A stretch of 64,000 nt of DNA from Paenibacillus polymyxa (GTDB lineage: Bacteria > Bacillota > Bacilli > Paenibacillales > Paenibacillaceae), in the NCBI RefSeq assembly GCF_001719045.1, contig NZ_CP015423.1, positions 1,302,001-1,366,000 of the forward strand. The letters are read 5' to 3'. Every line of letters begins with the position of its first letter. Position 1 is the first letter of the stretch. Under the pieces are notes generated by a model. That model worked only from the letters and a program-made list of their open reading frames with translations, searched no databases and was not told the origin of the DNA. This document shows positions 27,475-36,507 of the stretch, piece after piece. The position numbers were made by a program, and so were the translations under genes.

Positions 27475-29632
27475 ATACAGCCCCTCCTTTTGCAAACTGC
27501 TCTACCCGGTGTTGACTGAGATACATATCCGCATAGTGCCCTTGCTGGCTCAACAGTTCATGATGCGTTCCGGATTCTGCCACCAATCCGTTTTGCAGCA
27601 CATAGATACAGTCGGATTGAACTACATTTTCCAGTCTATGAGAGATAAGAATCACTGTTTTTTGACCTGCCAGCGCATGTATTACCTCCATAATGCCTTC
27701 CTCACTCTCACTGTCAATGTTAGAGGTGGCTTCGTCAAAAATGTACACACGACTATCATGCAGCAATGCTCTGGCTAGTGCTAGCCGTTGGCGCTGTCCT
27801 CCTGACAGATTTGCCCCCTGCTCCTCCAGTTCTGCTTCCAGTCCTCCTTCTGAGAGAATAAAATCATACAGCTTCACTTGTCGCAAAGCTTCCAGCATTT
27901 GTTGCTCATCCGCGTACTCATTGCCCATTTTTAAATTTGCTTCCACTGTGCCTTTAAAAATATAGCTGTTAAAACCGATCCAGGTCATGTGACGCATGCG
28001 GCTTTCTTCCGAAATATCAGTAAGCTCGGTTCCTCCAATCGTCAGACTTCCTCGATACCCCTCGTGATGCCCAACGATCAATCCGGCTACCGTACTTTTA
28101 CCAGAGCCTGATTCCCCAACAATTGAAACCAAGCTGCCCTGGGGAATATCCATGGATATATTTCGTAAGGTATCTCTTTCCTCGTAGGCGAAACTCACCT
28201 GTTTCAGTCGAATATCTGTGTTTTCTATGCTTTCTTGTCCTTGTATAAGATCCTCTGTACTCAACATTTGGAATATTTTGTCACTTGCTGCCATTCCGTT
28301 CATGGCGATATGAAAGTAAGAGCCCAGCAAACGCAGAGGAATGAAAAACTCTGCTGACAGCAAAACAATGATGATCGCTCCTGCCAAGCCAATATGGCCT
28401 GAAGAATATTCACTTATCGCGACCAGTACACCCGCAGCAGCACCACCAAATGCGATAAGATCCATAATGGCCACGGAGTTAAGCTGCATAGTCAGCACTT
28501 TCATCGTCATTTTGCGAAATTCCTCAGCTGCTGTGTTCATTTCCTGATGTTTATCCTGGTCTGTTCCGTACATTTTGAGCGTAGTCAGACCTTGTACATT
28601 CTCCAAAAAGCTGTGGCCCAGATTGACGTAACTGCCCCAATATTTCCGAAACAGCTTTTTAGCCATCCTCATAATGACAATGATCGACACTGGAATTAAG
28701 GGAACGCAGATCAATAGTATAATGGCTGCTTTGAAGCTGACAAAAGAGAGGGTTATGAATAACGTTACGGGGGCAAGCAGACTGTAAAATAGCTGAGGCA
28801 TATATCTACCGAAATAGGTTTCAAGCTGCTCTACCCCTTCTACAGCAACCTGAATAACCCCCGAGGTGGAGGTATGATCTGTATATGCGGGTCCCATCTT
28901 CAGCAACTTGCCGTAAATTTGCGAGCGCAGCGTTTTTTTAGCATTTACCGAAGCACGATAGGATAACATACTGGCTGCATAATTGCTCAGGCAGCGAACT
29001 GCAATAGCAGCAATAACAATGACCGTCATAGATAGAATCAGCTTGCAAGTCACTTGTCCTTCCCATGCCTGCTGCATAACAAAGGCCATAGACAACACAG
29101 CGGCTATACTCCCCAAAAGACCGATCCACTGCACAAGCACACCCAAGACGATATATTTCCGAGAATGTTCCACTAGACCGAGCAGACGGCTGTCGACCAT
29201 TTTAGACCTTTTTTTTGGAGTAGGTGTAGGTATAGGTTCAGATGAACATGAAGGCGTTATTTCTGCTGCAGCATTTCTTATTGTTCCGATGCGGAATATA
29301 AAGTAATAATATTTAAAAAGGATGACCAAGACGATGAGCGCTTTCCCCCACACATTAGGGGTGAAAATAAAGCCTGTAATCAGCATCGCTGACGCTAAGC
29401 CCAATGTCGTGATTTTCGTAGACAGCTTCAACGACCTTGTTTGGACAAAACTCTCTAGATGCTTTTGGTATAGAGAGGTATTCGAAAACCACTGGTGAAT
29501 CCTTTCGGACCCCCGCATAAAGAAAAAGGTCGCTAGCAGTAGAAACGGTGTAGTCGGTAGCAACGGTAGCACTACACCAATAACTCCAAGCGCCAAAAAT
29601 AAAAACCCTAAGGTAATATAGATCGGTTTCAC
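27467..29632 (-). CDS. DUF454 (YbaN-like) domain fused to ABC exporter half-transporter
   Basis: 721 residues starting at GTG 29632, with GGAGG 6 bases upstream. Residues 1-115 are a YbaN/DUF454 membrane domain (LGVIGVVLPLLPTTPFLLLA, then SERIHQWFSNTSLYQKHL). A polar linker rich in Pro/Ser (about 125-145) joins it to a CydD-like exporter: six membrane helices (about 160-450), Walker A GESGSGKST, signature LSGGQRQR, Walker B YIFDEATSNID and H-loop SHRLE. DUF454 is normally a separate small protein; here it is fused to the transporter. The downstream gene overlaps by 8 bases and supplies the second half. A perfect Fur box lies 46 bases upstream, so expression should rise when iron is scarce. 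Confidence 0.88.
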   Translation of the reverse strand: MKPIYITLGFLFLALGVIGVVLPLLPTTPFLLLATFFFMRGSERIHQWFSNTSLYQKHLESFVQTRSLKLSTKITTLGLASAMLITGFIFTPNVWGKALIVLVILFKYYYFIFRIGTIRNAAAEITPSCSSEPIPTPTPKKRSKMVDSRLLGLVEHSRKYIVLGVLVQWIGLLGSIAAVLSMAFVMQQAWEGQVTCKLILSMTVIVIAAIAVRCLSNYAASMLSYRASVNAKKTLRSQIYGKLLKMGPAYTDHTSTSGVIQVAVEGVEQLETYFGRYMPQLFYSLLAPVTLFITLSFVSFKAAIILLICVPLIPVSIIVIMRMAKKLFRKYWGSYVNLGHSFLENVQGLTTLKMYGTDQDKHQEMNTAAEEFRKMTMKVLTMQLNSVAIMDLIAFGGAAAGVLVAISEYSSGHIGLAGAIIIVLLSAEFFIPLRLLGSYFHIAMNGMAASDKIFQMLSTEDLIQGQESIENTDIRLKQVSFAYEERDTLRNISMDIPQGSLVSIVGESGSGKSTVAGLIVGHHEGYRGSLTIGGTELTDISEESRMRHMTWIGFNSYIFKGTVEANLKMGNEYADEQQMLEALRQVKLYDFILSEGGLEAELEEQGANLSGGQRQRLALARALLHDSRVYIFDEATSNIDSESEEGIMEVIHALAGQKTVILISHRLENVVQSDCIYVLQNGLVAESGTHHELLSQQGHYADMYLSQHRVEQFAKGGAVYA

Positions 29633-29677
29633 TATAATCCTCCCTAATAGTTATAATAGTAATGATTTCATTTTATA

Positions 29678-29696
29678 GATAATGATAATCATTATC
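29678..29696 (-). promoter_or_regulatory. Perfect 19-bp Fur box
   Basis: GATAATGATAATCATTATC matches the classical Fur consensus at all 19 positions. It is 45 bases before the GTG of the DUF454-ABC gene, where it would overlap that gene's promoter. Confidence 0.93.
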
Positions 29697-29743
29697 AATA
29701 TAAACAATTTAAGCAGGTTGTTATGTGATGTAAATCACGTATA

Positions 29744-29816
29744 TAAAAATCCTCTTGAAGCACATCTCTACAGAACACGTTAGTGTTGATGTGAATGCTT
29801 TGTCTTCAAGAGGATT
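29744..29816 (-). terminator. Long-stem terminator after the mannitol genes
   Basis: AATCCTCTTGAAG (29748-29760) and CTTCAAGAGGATT (29804-29816) form a 13-bp perfect stem, with inner CACAT/ATGTG and AACAC/GTGTT arms. On the minus strand it is followed by TTTATATAC. Confidence 0.8.
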
Positions 29817-29846
29817 ATCGAAAGTATATGTTGATAATTCGTTGTT

Positions 29847-30992
29847 TTATGAATTTATAATATCATATTGCTCCAATACCTGCCGATGTAACGGGTGGTC
29901 TGCGGTTATGGAAGTATAACGCGTCAGCGCCGCACCCAGTCCTTCACTGCGGATCACCTGCTGAAGCTCGACTGCCTCGGGGTCTTCCGTAATATCAAAT
30001 TTACAGGCAGCAGCCATTCCTAACGCCAGATGATCCGTAGGGATGCCATACTCCTGCGCTTGAAGCGCGGGACGTACAAGACGATCATTTGGAGACAGCT
30101 TGCGCAACGGTGAACGTCCGACCCGAGTAACATCGTCTGTCAGATTAGGATTGCGGAAGCGATCCAAAATTTTAGAGATGTACTTCTTATGCTCCCCTTG
30201 ATCCAAACCGAAGCGCTTCACAAGCACTGCTCCTGTCTCCTCCAGTGACCCTTGTATCGAATCCACCACCTTGCTATCCTTCATGGCCTCCTGGATGGTA
30301 GCATAACCTGCGGTATAACCAAGATAGGCTGCCACGCAATGCCCCGTATTCACCGTGAACAGCTTTCGTTCAATGTAAGGCTCTAGATCCTGCACGTACA
30401 GGATGCCTTCGATTTCTTCATGCTCAGGTGCCATTTGTGAACGATCCACCACCCACTCGTAAAAAGGCTCTACCTGCACATGTAACGGGTCCTCGTGGTG
30501 TTGGATCGGCACAATCCGGTCTACAGCAGCATTGGGGAAATATACCGAAGCCTCTGCCTTGGCACGAGTCGCCTCATCCAGTAGCGCAAAAACATGCTCT
30601 TTCAGTTGGGCGCTGCCTCCGATTGCATTTTCGCAAGCAATCACATGCAGCGGGCCTGCCCCTCGCTCCACCCGCCGCGCTATTCCCTCGGCAATACCTG
30701 CTGCAATATGCCTGAGGATGCTAACCCCTACCGCGGTTGTTACCAGATCAGCATGGTCTACCGCATCGGCTACAGCCGCTGCATCCTTGCCGTCAATCGC
30801 CGTTACATTCGTGACCAGCTCCGTATCCTTTGTATCATTGGCTAACTCTACGGTATATTGTTTACGACGGCGTAACTCGGATACAAGGGTGTCGTTGACA
30901 TCTGAAAAGACAACCTCATAGCCTGCACGCGACAGAATTAATCCGATAAAGCCGCGACCGATATTTCCTGCTCCAAAGTGGACGGCTCTCAT
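29847..30992 (-). CDS. mtlD: Mannitol-1-phosphate 5-dehydrogenase
   Basis: 381 residues. It oxidises mannitol 1-phosphate to fructose 6-phosphate with NAD. The N-terminal Rossmann motif AVHFGAGNIGRGFIG is at 3-17, the family block VNTGHCVAAYLGY near 218, and the catalytic Lys lies in the neighbouring segment (ERKLFTVNTGH). Full family length. The ATG overlaps the mtlF stop by 4 bases (ATGA). It is the last gene of mtlA-mtlR-mtlF-mtlD and is followed by a strong terminator. Confidence 0.96.
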   Translation of the reverse strand: MRAVHFGAGNIGRGFIGLILSRAGYEVVFSDVNDTLVSELRRRKQYTVELANDTKDTELVTNVTAIDGKDAAAVADAVDHADLVTTAVGVSILRHIAAGIAEGIARRVERGAGPLHVIACENAIGGSAQLKEHVFALLDEATRAKAEASVYFPNAAVDRIVPIQHHEDPLHVQVEPFYEWVVDRSQMAPEHEEIEGILYVQDLEPYIERKLFTVNTGHCVAAYLGYTAGYATIQEAMKDSKVVDSIQGSLEETGAVLVKRFGLDQGEHKKYISKILDRFRNPNLTDDVTRVGRSPLRKLSPNDRLVRPALQAQEYGIPTDHLALGMAAACKFDITEDPEAVELQQVIRSEGLGAALTRYTSITADHPLHRQVLEQYDIINS

Positions 30993-31423
30993 AGCTCCAT
31001 CTCACTTTCGAACAGATCTATAATTTCCTGTGGGGTCACCGCGTTGCGAAGTTTATCCATATTTTCTTCCTCCGCACACACCACAGCGATACTCGTCAAA
31101 ATCTCCATATGATCGCCGCCTTGTGCTGCAATGCCGATCACCATATATGCTTTCTCTTCCCCAAAATCTACGCCTTGCGGGAACTGAACGATGGAGATGC
31201 CTGTGGATTGAATAAGCGTCTTGGATTCCTTGGTGCCATGTGGAATAGCCAGCCCATTCCCGATGTAGGTAGACACGATCTCCTCGCGTTCCAGCATCTT
31301 GTCAATGTACTCACTTGAAATATGTCCCGCATCCAGCAGGATTTGTCCAGCCATACGAATCGCCTCATATTTGTCTTTGGCGGTTGCGTTCATTTTTACT
31401 TTGTCTATCGTCATAATACTCAC
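30989..31423 (-). CDS. mtlF: Mannitol-specific PTS component EIIA
   Basis: 144 residues. The phosphorylated His lies in NGLAIPHGTKESK near residue 66, the family signature. It takes phosphate from HPr and passes it to the EIIB domain of MtlA. The start is a GTG at 31423 that overlaps the mtlR stop (GTGA) and has GGAGG 8 bases upstream; an ATG three codons later is the alternative. The EIIA domain is a separate protein, as in Bacillus, and not fused to MtlA as in E. coli. Confidence 0.95.
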   Translation of the reverse strand: MSIMTIDKVKMNATAKDKYEAIRMAGQILLDAGHISSEYIDKMLEREEIVSTYIGNGLAIPHGTKESKTLIQSTGISIVQFPQGVDFGEEKAYMVIGIAAQGGDHMEILTSIAVVCAEEENMDKLRNAVTPQEIIDLFESEMEL

Positions 31424-33498
31424 GGTAGGTTCCTCCCTGTCCCTAATTTACTGTGGAAAAATTCAGCCAGCTCACTCGATATATAATTGACAATATGATC
31501 CCTGCTACCGTGTTCCAGTAGCGTAACCATGTCTTCCTGCAAAAGTAATGCACTAATCTCGCTCAATACCTCCAAGCTTTCTCTCGGCAGCTCACGAGGC
31601 CCCAACATGAGCAGCACGCATTCTACCTGTTCACCTGTATCCGCCAACAGCGGCTCTGCCAGCTTATACAAGGTAAGCGAAGGCTTGCGAATATAGTGGC
31701 TGCGCGTATGAACTAAAGCAATGGAGGTATCAGAGATCACCTGACTACCTTGGCGCTCTCTTTCCATGAGTTGTGCAGCAACCACAGAAGGCTCTGTAAC
31801 ATTTCCCCGCTCCGCCTCCAGCATGCATATCGCCTCTACGGTCGCCGCCATATCCATCCCTTGATTTTCCAGCGGATACACTTGAAATTGCTGTACAATG
31901 TGTACAATCTCCTCGAGACTTTTCCGCAGACCGGTAAGCCACTCCATATCCTGGCCAGGCTGAACGGCCTGTTCCTGCTGATGATCATTGAGATGATGGA
32001 GTGTAATATGCTGGATGAAATGACGTAGACGGTCACTCTCCTCCTGCGTTAGCAGCGGACTGATCTTAAGATACCGATCTGGTTCAAGCGGTAGCTCTAC
32101 TGTCGAAATGATCAGATCATAATCCTCCTTGGGAATCCGCGCCGCCTCGTACCATGAAGCCCTATCCACAATTTTGATCTGTGGGAGCTCTTTGGCGAGC
32201 CTTGTTGCCAGAAGTCTGGATGATCCAATGCCGCTCGTGCAGACTACAATGGCCCGCACCTCCCGACGCAATTGTCGCAGCCGCTCCAGCGAAGCGCCGA
32301 AATGCATGACGAGAAATCCGATCTCTTCATCAGGCACTTTCATTTCTGTCATGCTCGCCGCAGCCTTTTTCACTGAGTCAAATAAGCTGCTGTAATCCTT
32401 GCGGATTTGCTGAAGGAGAGGGTTACGAATCGACCTGCCTTCCTTCAAACGTTTGAATACCGGAGCCATATGGGCAATCAGTCCTTCACGCAGAACACGG
32501 TCCTCTTTCAATGGCGTGCCTGTCTCTTCCTCCACACGACGAATCAACTCATGAACCGACTCCAACAGTACGAGATCATCCAACGGCAGTAGTCGGGTAG
32601 AGTGATCTTCGGCATCACGAAATAGCAGCCTGAGATAAGATCGTTCCGGCTCTGGAAATTCAATATCCAGCGCCTCTGACAACTCCGTACATATGCGTTC
32701 CACCATAGCTGTGCGAAGCATGATATTTTCATCTGAATCTGTTTTTAAATACGAGAGAAGAGGATCTATAACATACCCGAGTCGCAGACGTACCAGCGAA
32801 ACGCAAATTTGAATCAGCAGCTCCATGTATTTGCTTTCCACCATGTTTTCCAACCATTTTTCATGGGGCTGCCAGAGGGCCTTTTCCACGATTAGCAGGT
32901 TATCTCTGCCAATCATCTCCAGCAACTTGTCGGCAACACGGGTTACAGGACGAAGTTCTTCCCGGGCTGAAAACAGATCGGATTCATCCAAATATTCGAG
33001 AGCCAGCTCGGAAATCGCCCGTCTTTTGTCTGTCTCCCGCCCTGTAATCTCGACCCCGTACCCCCGTCTGCGCACAAGCATGAGTCCACGTTTCCCAATC
33101 CAGTCTTGCAATTCGTCTAGATCATGACTGACCGTAGTTACCGTGACTTTCAGATCTGAAGCCAGCGCCAACAGCTTGATCGGCTCCCGTGTATCCAGCA
33201 GCATGCAGAGTACCACGATCTTTCTCTCCTCAGCCGAATATTCGTCTGACTTCGTATGCAGCAATTGTTTTCGCAGGCATACAAGCTGAGCTGGATCAGC
33301 ATCTATACAGATACCGATCCCTGACTTTTTCTCCAGCTTCACCTCATGAGCTGCCAGCCAATGCTCGACTGCACCCAGTTCCCGATGAACCGTCCTTGTG
33401 CTGACATTGATCTTCGTAGCAATTTCCCCGGCTGTAACCTCTTGTGGCTGCTCCAAAAGATACTCCACAATGTCAGATTGTCGTTTTGTAATATTCAT
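31420..33498 (-). CDS. mtlR: Mannitol operon transcriptional activator
   Basis: 692 residues with the MtlR domain order. An HTH at 1-60 (ITKRQSDIVEYLLEQPQEVT) and a second HTH-like region are followed by PRD1 (about 180-285) and PRD2 (about 295-405). An EIIB(Gat)-like domain carries Cys in VVCTSGIGSSR near 420, and a C-terminal EIIA-like domain carries His in IALVHTRSHYIRKP near 605. In Bacillus, HPr phosphorylates the PRD2 domain to allow activation, while EIIA/EIIB of the mannitol PTS phosphorylate the inhibitory sites. Lying inside the operon between mtlA and mtlF, it would activate its own synthesis. It follows mtlA by 84 bases. Confidence 0.94.
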   Translation of the reverse strand: MNITKRQSDIVEYLLEQPQEVTAGEIATKINVSTRTVHRELGAVEHWLAAHEVKLEKKSGIGICIDADPAQLVCLRKQLLHTKSDEYSAEERKIVVLCMLLDTREPIKLLALASDLKVTVTTVSHDLDELQDWIGKRGLMLVRRRGYGVEITGRETDKRRAISELALEYLDESDLFSAREELRPVTRVADKLLEMIGRDNLLIVEKALWQPHEKWLENMVESKYMELLIQICVSLVRLRLGYVIDPLLSYLKTDSDENIMLRTAMVERICTELSEALDIEFPEPERSYLRLLFRDAEDHSTRLLPLDDLVLLESVHELIRRVEEETGTPLKEDRVLREGLIAHMAPVFKRLKEGRSIRNPLLQQIRKDYSSLFDSVKKAAASMTEMKVPDEEIGFLVMHFGASLERLRQLRREVRAIVVCTSGIGSSRLLATRLAKELPQIKIVDRASWYEAARIPKEDYDLIISTVELPLEPDRYLKISPLLTQEESDRLRHFIQHITLHHLNDHQQEQAVQPGQDMEWLTGLRKSLEEIVHIVQQFQVYPLENQGMDMAATVEAICMLEAERGNVTEPSVVAAQLMERERQGSQVISDTSIALVHTRSHYIRKPSLTLYKLAEPLLADTGEQVECVLLMLGPRELPRESLEVLSEISALLLQEDMVTLLEHGSRDHIVNYISSELAEFFHSKLGTGRNLP

Positions 33499-33582
33499 AA
33501 GCGCATACCGTTCCTTCCCAAGCTCTCATCCCTTCCAGCAGGAAATAACAAACTGTATACAGCCGGCCTGACTTTATGGGGA

Positions 33583-35061
33583 TTAAGAATCGGATTTCAG
33601 CCGTTCAACCAGCGCTTCGTATTCAGGGCTCTTCAGAAAATTGTCAATGGAAATGTGCTCAGCTTTCGGAGCTACTGTTTTAGCCCGATCTGTCAACGTT
33701 TTTTGCGTAATGACAATATCCGCATCCTGTGGAATTTCACTGATTGCCGTATTCGTAACTGTTACGCCCACACCCGCCTGCTTCATTTTTTTGCGTAAAA
33801 TCGAGGCACCCATAGCGCTTGAACCCATACCTGCATCACAGGAAAAGACGATTTTGTTCACTTCGGATTTATCCTTGAGCGTTCGATCTGCAGCAATTTC
33901 TGCAGCACGATCAGATTCGTGGTTATCTTCCATTACAGTGGCGTTAGCACTTGCACTCTTGCTTTGATTTTTCATATCTTTCAGGCGGGATGCAGCTTCC
34001 TCCAGCCCCTCTTCTTGTTGCTTACCAGTCTTGAGTAACACTGCGGCAACAGCAAAAGATACGACCGCAGCAGCGATCACCCCGCTTAGCATTGGCAAAT
34101 ATCCGCCTTTTGGCGTCATTAGAAAATAGGCGATGATGCTGCCCGGCGAAGGAGCAGCAACCAGTCCGGCACCTGTCAACATGAAACAGAAGGTTCCCAC
34201 AACGCCCCCAGCTATAGCAGCAAGAATCAAAATCGGCTTCATCAAAATATAAGGGAAATAAATTTCATGAATCCCGCCGAAAAAATGAATGATGACTGCG
34301 CCAGGAGCCGACGACTTCGCAGAGCCTTTACCGAACAGGCAGTAGGCCAGCAAAATACCGAGCCCCGGCCCAGGGTTGGATTCCAGCATGAACAGTACGG
34401 ATTTCCCTGTTCTTGCAGCTTCCTCCAACGCAATCGGACTTAATACTCCGTGATTCAGCGCGTTGTTTAAAAATAATACTTTTCCGGGCTCAATAATGAG
34501 GTTGACAAGCGGCAGTAGCCCTGCGTTCACGAGGAACTGTACCCCTGCCGACAATACTTGACTGATCATTTGTACAACCGGGCCGATCGCCACATGGGCA
34601 AGCAGTGCTAGAATGGCACCGATAATCCCGGCCGAAAAATTATTGACCAGCATTTCAAAGCCTGATCTGACTTTGCCTTCAATGGCCTTGTCGAACTTCT
34701 TCAATATCCACGCAGCCAGCGGACCAGCGACCATCGCGCCCAGGAACATCGGGATATCGGCTCCCACTATGACACCCATCGTCATAATGGCACCAATCAC
34801 ACCTCCACGTTGTCCGTGAATCATCGTGCCTCCCGTGTAACCAATCAGCAGCGGCAGCAAATAATTTTTCATCGGATCAACCAGTTGTGCAAAACCTTCG
34901 TTCGGGAACCACCCGGTCGGAATAAAGAGTGCCGTAATCAATCCCCACGCGATAAAGGCTCCCATATTGGGCATAACCATACCGCTGAGAAAACGGCCAA
35001 AACGCTGTACGGCGACACGAGTGCCTCCTTTTGAACTTGGCTTTGCGTCCAATGTACTCAT
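33583..35061 (-). CDS. mtlA: Mannitol-specific PTS permease EIICB
   Basis: 492 residues from ATG 35061, with AAGGAGG 8 bases upstream. Residues 1-345 form the membrane EIIC domain (MPNMGAFIAWGLITALFIPT, then HGQRGGVIGAIMTMGVIVGA; the substrate-contact GGIHEIYFPY block is near 265). A charged linker (about 350-395) leads to EIIB at about 398-492, with phosphorylated Cys in FSCDAGMGSSAMGAS. It imports and phosphorylates mannitol. The first gene of the operon; an inverted repeat and a cre-like sequence lie 70-115 bases upstream. Confidence 0.95.
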   Translation of the reverse strand: MSTLDAKPSSKGGTRVAVQRFGRFLSGMVMPNMGAFIAWGLITALFIPTGWFPNEGFAQLVDPMKNYLLPLLIGYTGGTMIHGQRGGVIGAIMTMGVIVGADIPMFLGAMVAGPLAAWILKKFDKAIEGKVRSGFEMLVNNFSAGIIGAILALLAHVAIGPVVQMISQVLSAGVQFLVNAGLLPLVNLIIEPGKVLFLNNALNHGVLSPIALEEAARTGKSVLFMLESNPGPGLGILLAYCLFGKGSAKSSAPGAVIIHFFGGIHEIYFPYILMKPILILAAIAGGVVGTFCFMLTGAGLVAAPSPGSIIAYFLMTPKGGYLPMLSGVIAAAVVSFAVAAVLLKTGKQQEEGLEEAASRLKDMKNQSKSASANATVMEDNHESDRAAEIAADRTLKDKSEVNKIVFSCDAGMGSSAMGASILRKKMKQAGVGVTVTNTAISEIPQDADIVITQKTLTDRAKTVAPKAEHISIDNFLKSPEYEALVERLKSDS

Positions 35062-35131
35062 ATTCAAATCCTCCTTGTAGGTAAGCATCACTACCTTTTC
35101 TTAAAATTCATACTAAATGACAGCGCTATCT

Positions 35132-35175
35132 TCATCAACGAAATGAAAACGTACTTTCGTCATGAACGTTGATGA
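35132..35175. promoter_or_regulatory. Inverted repeat and cre-like site upstream of mtlA
   Basis: TCATCAACG (35132-35140) and CGTTGATGA (35167-35175) are perfect 9-bp arms separated by 26 bases. Between them, ATGAAAACGTACTTT (35143-35157) matches the Bacillus cre consensus WTGNAANCGNWNNCW at all but one position. The dyad is a candidate MtlR operator and the inner sequence a candidate CcpA site. Confidence 0.5.
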
Positions 35176-35347
35176 CAACATTTAAATTTAAATTATCCGA
35201 GAAGGTATTATACCTGCATAATTCTTCTTAATATGACCTGTAGCTATAGAAATTAGTCGAAAAACCGTGCTGGATTATGTATGATTCTTACTATAGGGAC
35301 AACCCTCTACATCAGAATAAAACACGTAATTACGTCTGAAAAAAGAC

Positions 35348-35382
35348 AAAAAAAATAGCCGCTATGTCAAATCATAGCGACT
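35348..35382 (-). terminator. Terminator after gcvH
   Basis: On the minus strand AGTCGCTATG pairs with CATAGCGGCT around ATTTGA and is followed by eight Ts. The 378 bases between mtlA and gcvH otherwise hold only the mtl control sites. Confidence 0.85.
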
Positions 35383-35439
35383 GTTGTATACAAAAATCAG
35401 CAGACAAATAACACTCTTATTCCATACTACATTGCTCCA

Positions 35440-35838
35440 TTACTGCTCATCGGAAATCAACTGCTCGTATTGATCCGCAGACAGTAGCTTGCCCAATGCT
35501 TCCTCCACATCTTTACCCATCTCTACTTCGATCATCCAACCTTTTTCATAGGGAGATTCATTCACTAGCTCAGGCGTACTTTCCAGCGCTTCATTCACTT
35601 TTAATACGGTTCCCGTCACCGGAGCAAAAAGGTCGGATACCGTCTTCACCGATTCAATCGTACCGATCTCCGCTCCCTGCTCAATCGTTACTCCCACCTC
35701 AGGTAATTCTACAAAAACAATATCACCCAGTTGATGCTGTGCAAAGTCTGTAATACCAATCCGCAACGTCCCATCCGCTGTGCGCTGAACCCACTCATGT
35801 TCGTCTGTATACCAAAGTTGCTGCTTTACTTCACTCAT
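35440..35838 (-). CDS. gcvH: Glycine cleavage system H protein
   Basis: 132 residues. The lipoylated Lys is in GTIESVKTVSDLFAPVTG near 64. It shuttles the aminomethyl group between the P and T proteins. The start is ATG 35838, with an AGTGAGGGG-type ribosome site upstream. It is transcribed away from gcvT, with its own promoter and terminator, so it is not under the gcvT riboswitch. Confidence 0.95.
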   Translation of the reverse strand: MSEVKQQLWYTDEHEWVQRTADGTLRIGITDFAQHQLGDIVFVELPEVGVTIEQGAEIGTIESVKTVSDLFAPVTGTVLKVNEALESTPELVNESPYEKGWMIEVEMGKDVEEALGKLLSADQYEQLISDEQ

Positions 35839-35880
35839 CCTGTTCCCCTCACTTCCATATGAATAAAATCGCTTTTGCTC

Positions 35881-35929
35881 ACCTGTATTAGACAGGTTAA
35901 GATTATGACAACAAGAACACTCATGTCAA
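35881..35929 (-). promoter_or_regulatory. gcvH promoter with adjacent short dyad
   Basis: On the minus strand, -35 TTGACA (35924-35929) and -10 CATAAT (35902-35907) are 16 bases apart. Just downstream, near the start of transcription, ACCTGT and ACAGGT (35881-35897) form a 6-bp dyad around ATTAG that could be an operator or small hairpin. Confidence 0.6.
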
Positions 35930-36061
35930 TAATACTAACAAAAATACTTCATATCACCTCATATGGCGTACTATATAAAAATATGATAGCTTATAACAAA
36001 CGCTTACATATCCTTATTTATATATTAAATGTTTTTTCTATTGTTTTTGATGACATTTTTA

Positions 36062-36090
36062 TTGACATTTTGAATGAATTTGCGTATTAA
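36062..36090 (+). promoter_or_regulatory. Promoter of the gcvT operon
   Basis: A perfect -35 TTGACA (36062-36067) is 17 bases from -10 TATTAA (36085-36090), giving a start near 36,097, about 50 bases before the riboswitch. Confidence 0.75.
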
Positions 36091-36147
36091 TGGGTTATAG
36101 CAAATGCTTTGGGAAACACCCCGACAACTGCAAACGCGGATGAACGC

Positions 36148-36476
36148 GGAGGGAGAGACTGCCAAAAAGATTCGCATAGCTGTTGCGGCTTATGAAACAT
36201 AAGTTCACGCGAATCGGATCAAGTTGTTATCTGCAAAGCCAGGTAATATACTGTTGATCCCGAAGGTAGCGCCGAAGGAGTAAGCCTGCATTGCAGGTGA
36301 ATCTCTCAGGCAAAAGGACCTCTGCCGGACGCATCTCTGGAGAGCATTCGCTATTGGAGCGGATCACCCAAGGGGAAACCCGGTACATACCGGGGTAACT
36401 TTCTGGTATCAAGGACAGAGCTGAAAAAAGAGTGTAGACTGCCGTCTATACGTTTTTTTCGGCCTGTCTTTTTTGT
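36148..36476 (+). promoter_or_regulatory. Tandem glycine riboswitch with terminator
   Basis: Aptamer 1 starts with GGAGAGAC at 36152 and has the conserved core GCGCCGAAGGAG (36269-36280) and ATCTCTCAGGCAAAAGGACC (36301-36320). Aptamer 2 has CACCCAAGGGGAAACC (36365-36380) and TTTCTGGTATCAAGGACAGA near 36,400-36,420. The order matches the B. subtilis gcvT riboswitch. The expression platform is a hairpin (GACAG/CTGTC, GAAAAAA/TTTTTTC and GTAGAC/GTCTAT arms) followed by six Ts, ending near 36,476. Glycine binding should allow read-through into gcvT. Aptamer 1 has an insertion of about 100 bases between CTGCC (36159-36163) and GGTAG (36265-36269), itself folded through GATTCGC/GCGAATC and GGATCAA/TTGATCC. 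Confidence 0.93.
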
Positions 36477-36507
36477 TTAGCCGATCACACCGGATAGGAG
36501 TGGAAAA

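Noticed and set aside
36227..36412. 61-codon minus-strand frame inside the gcvT leader
   Set aside because: It lies within the glycine riboswitch, whose conserved bases explain the sequence.
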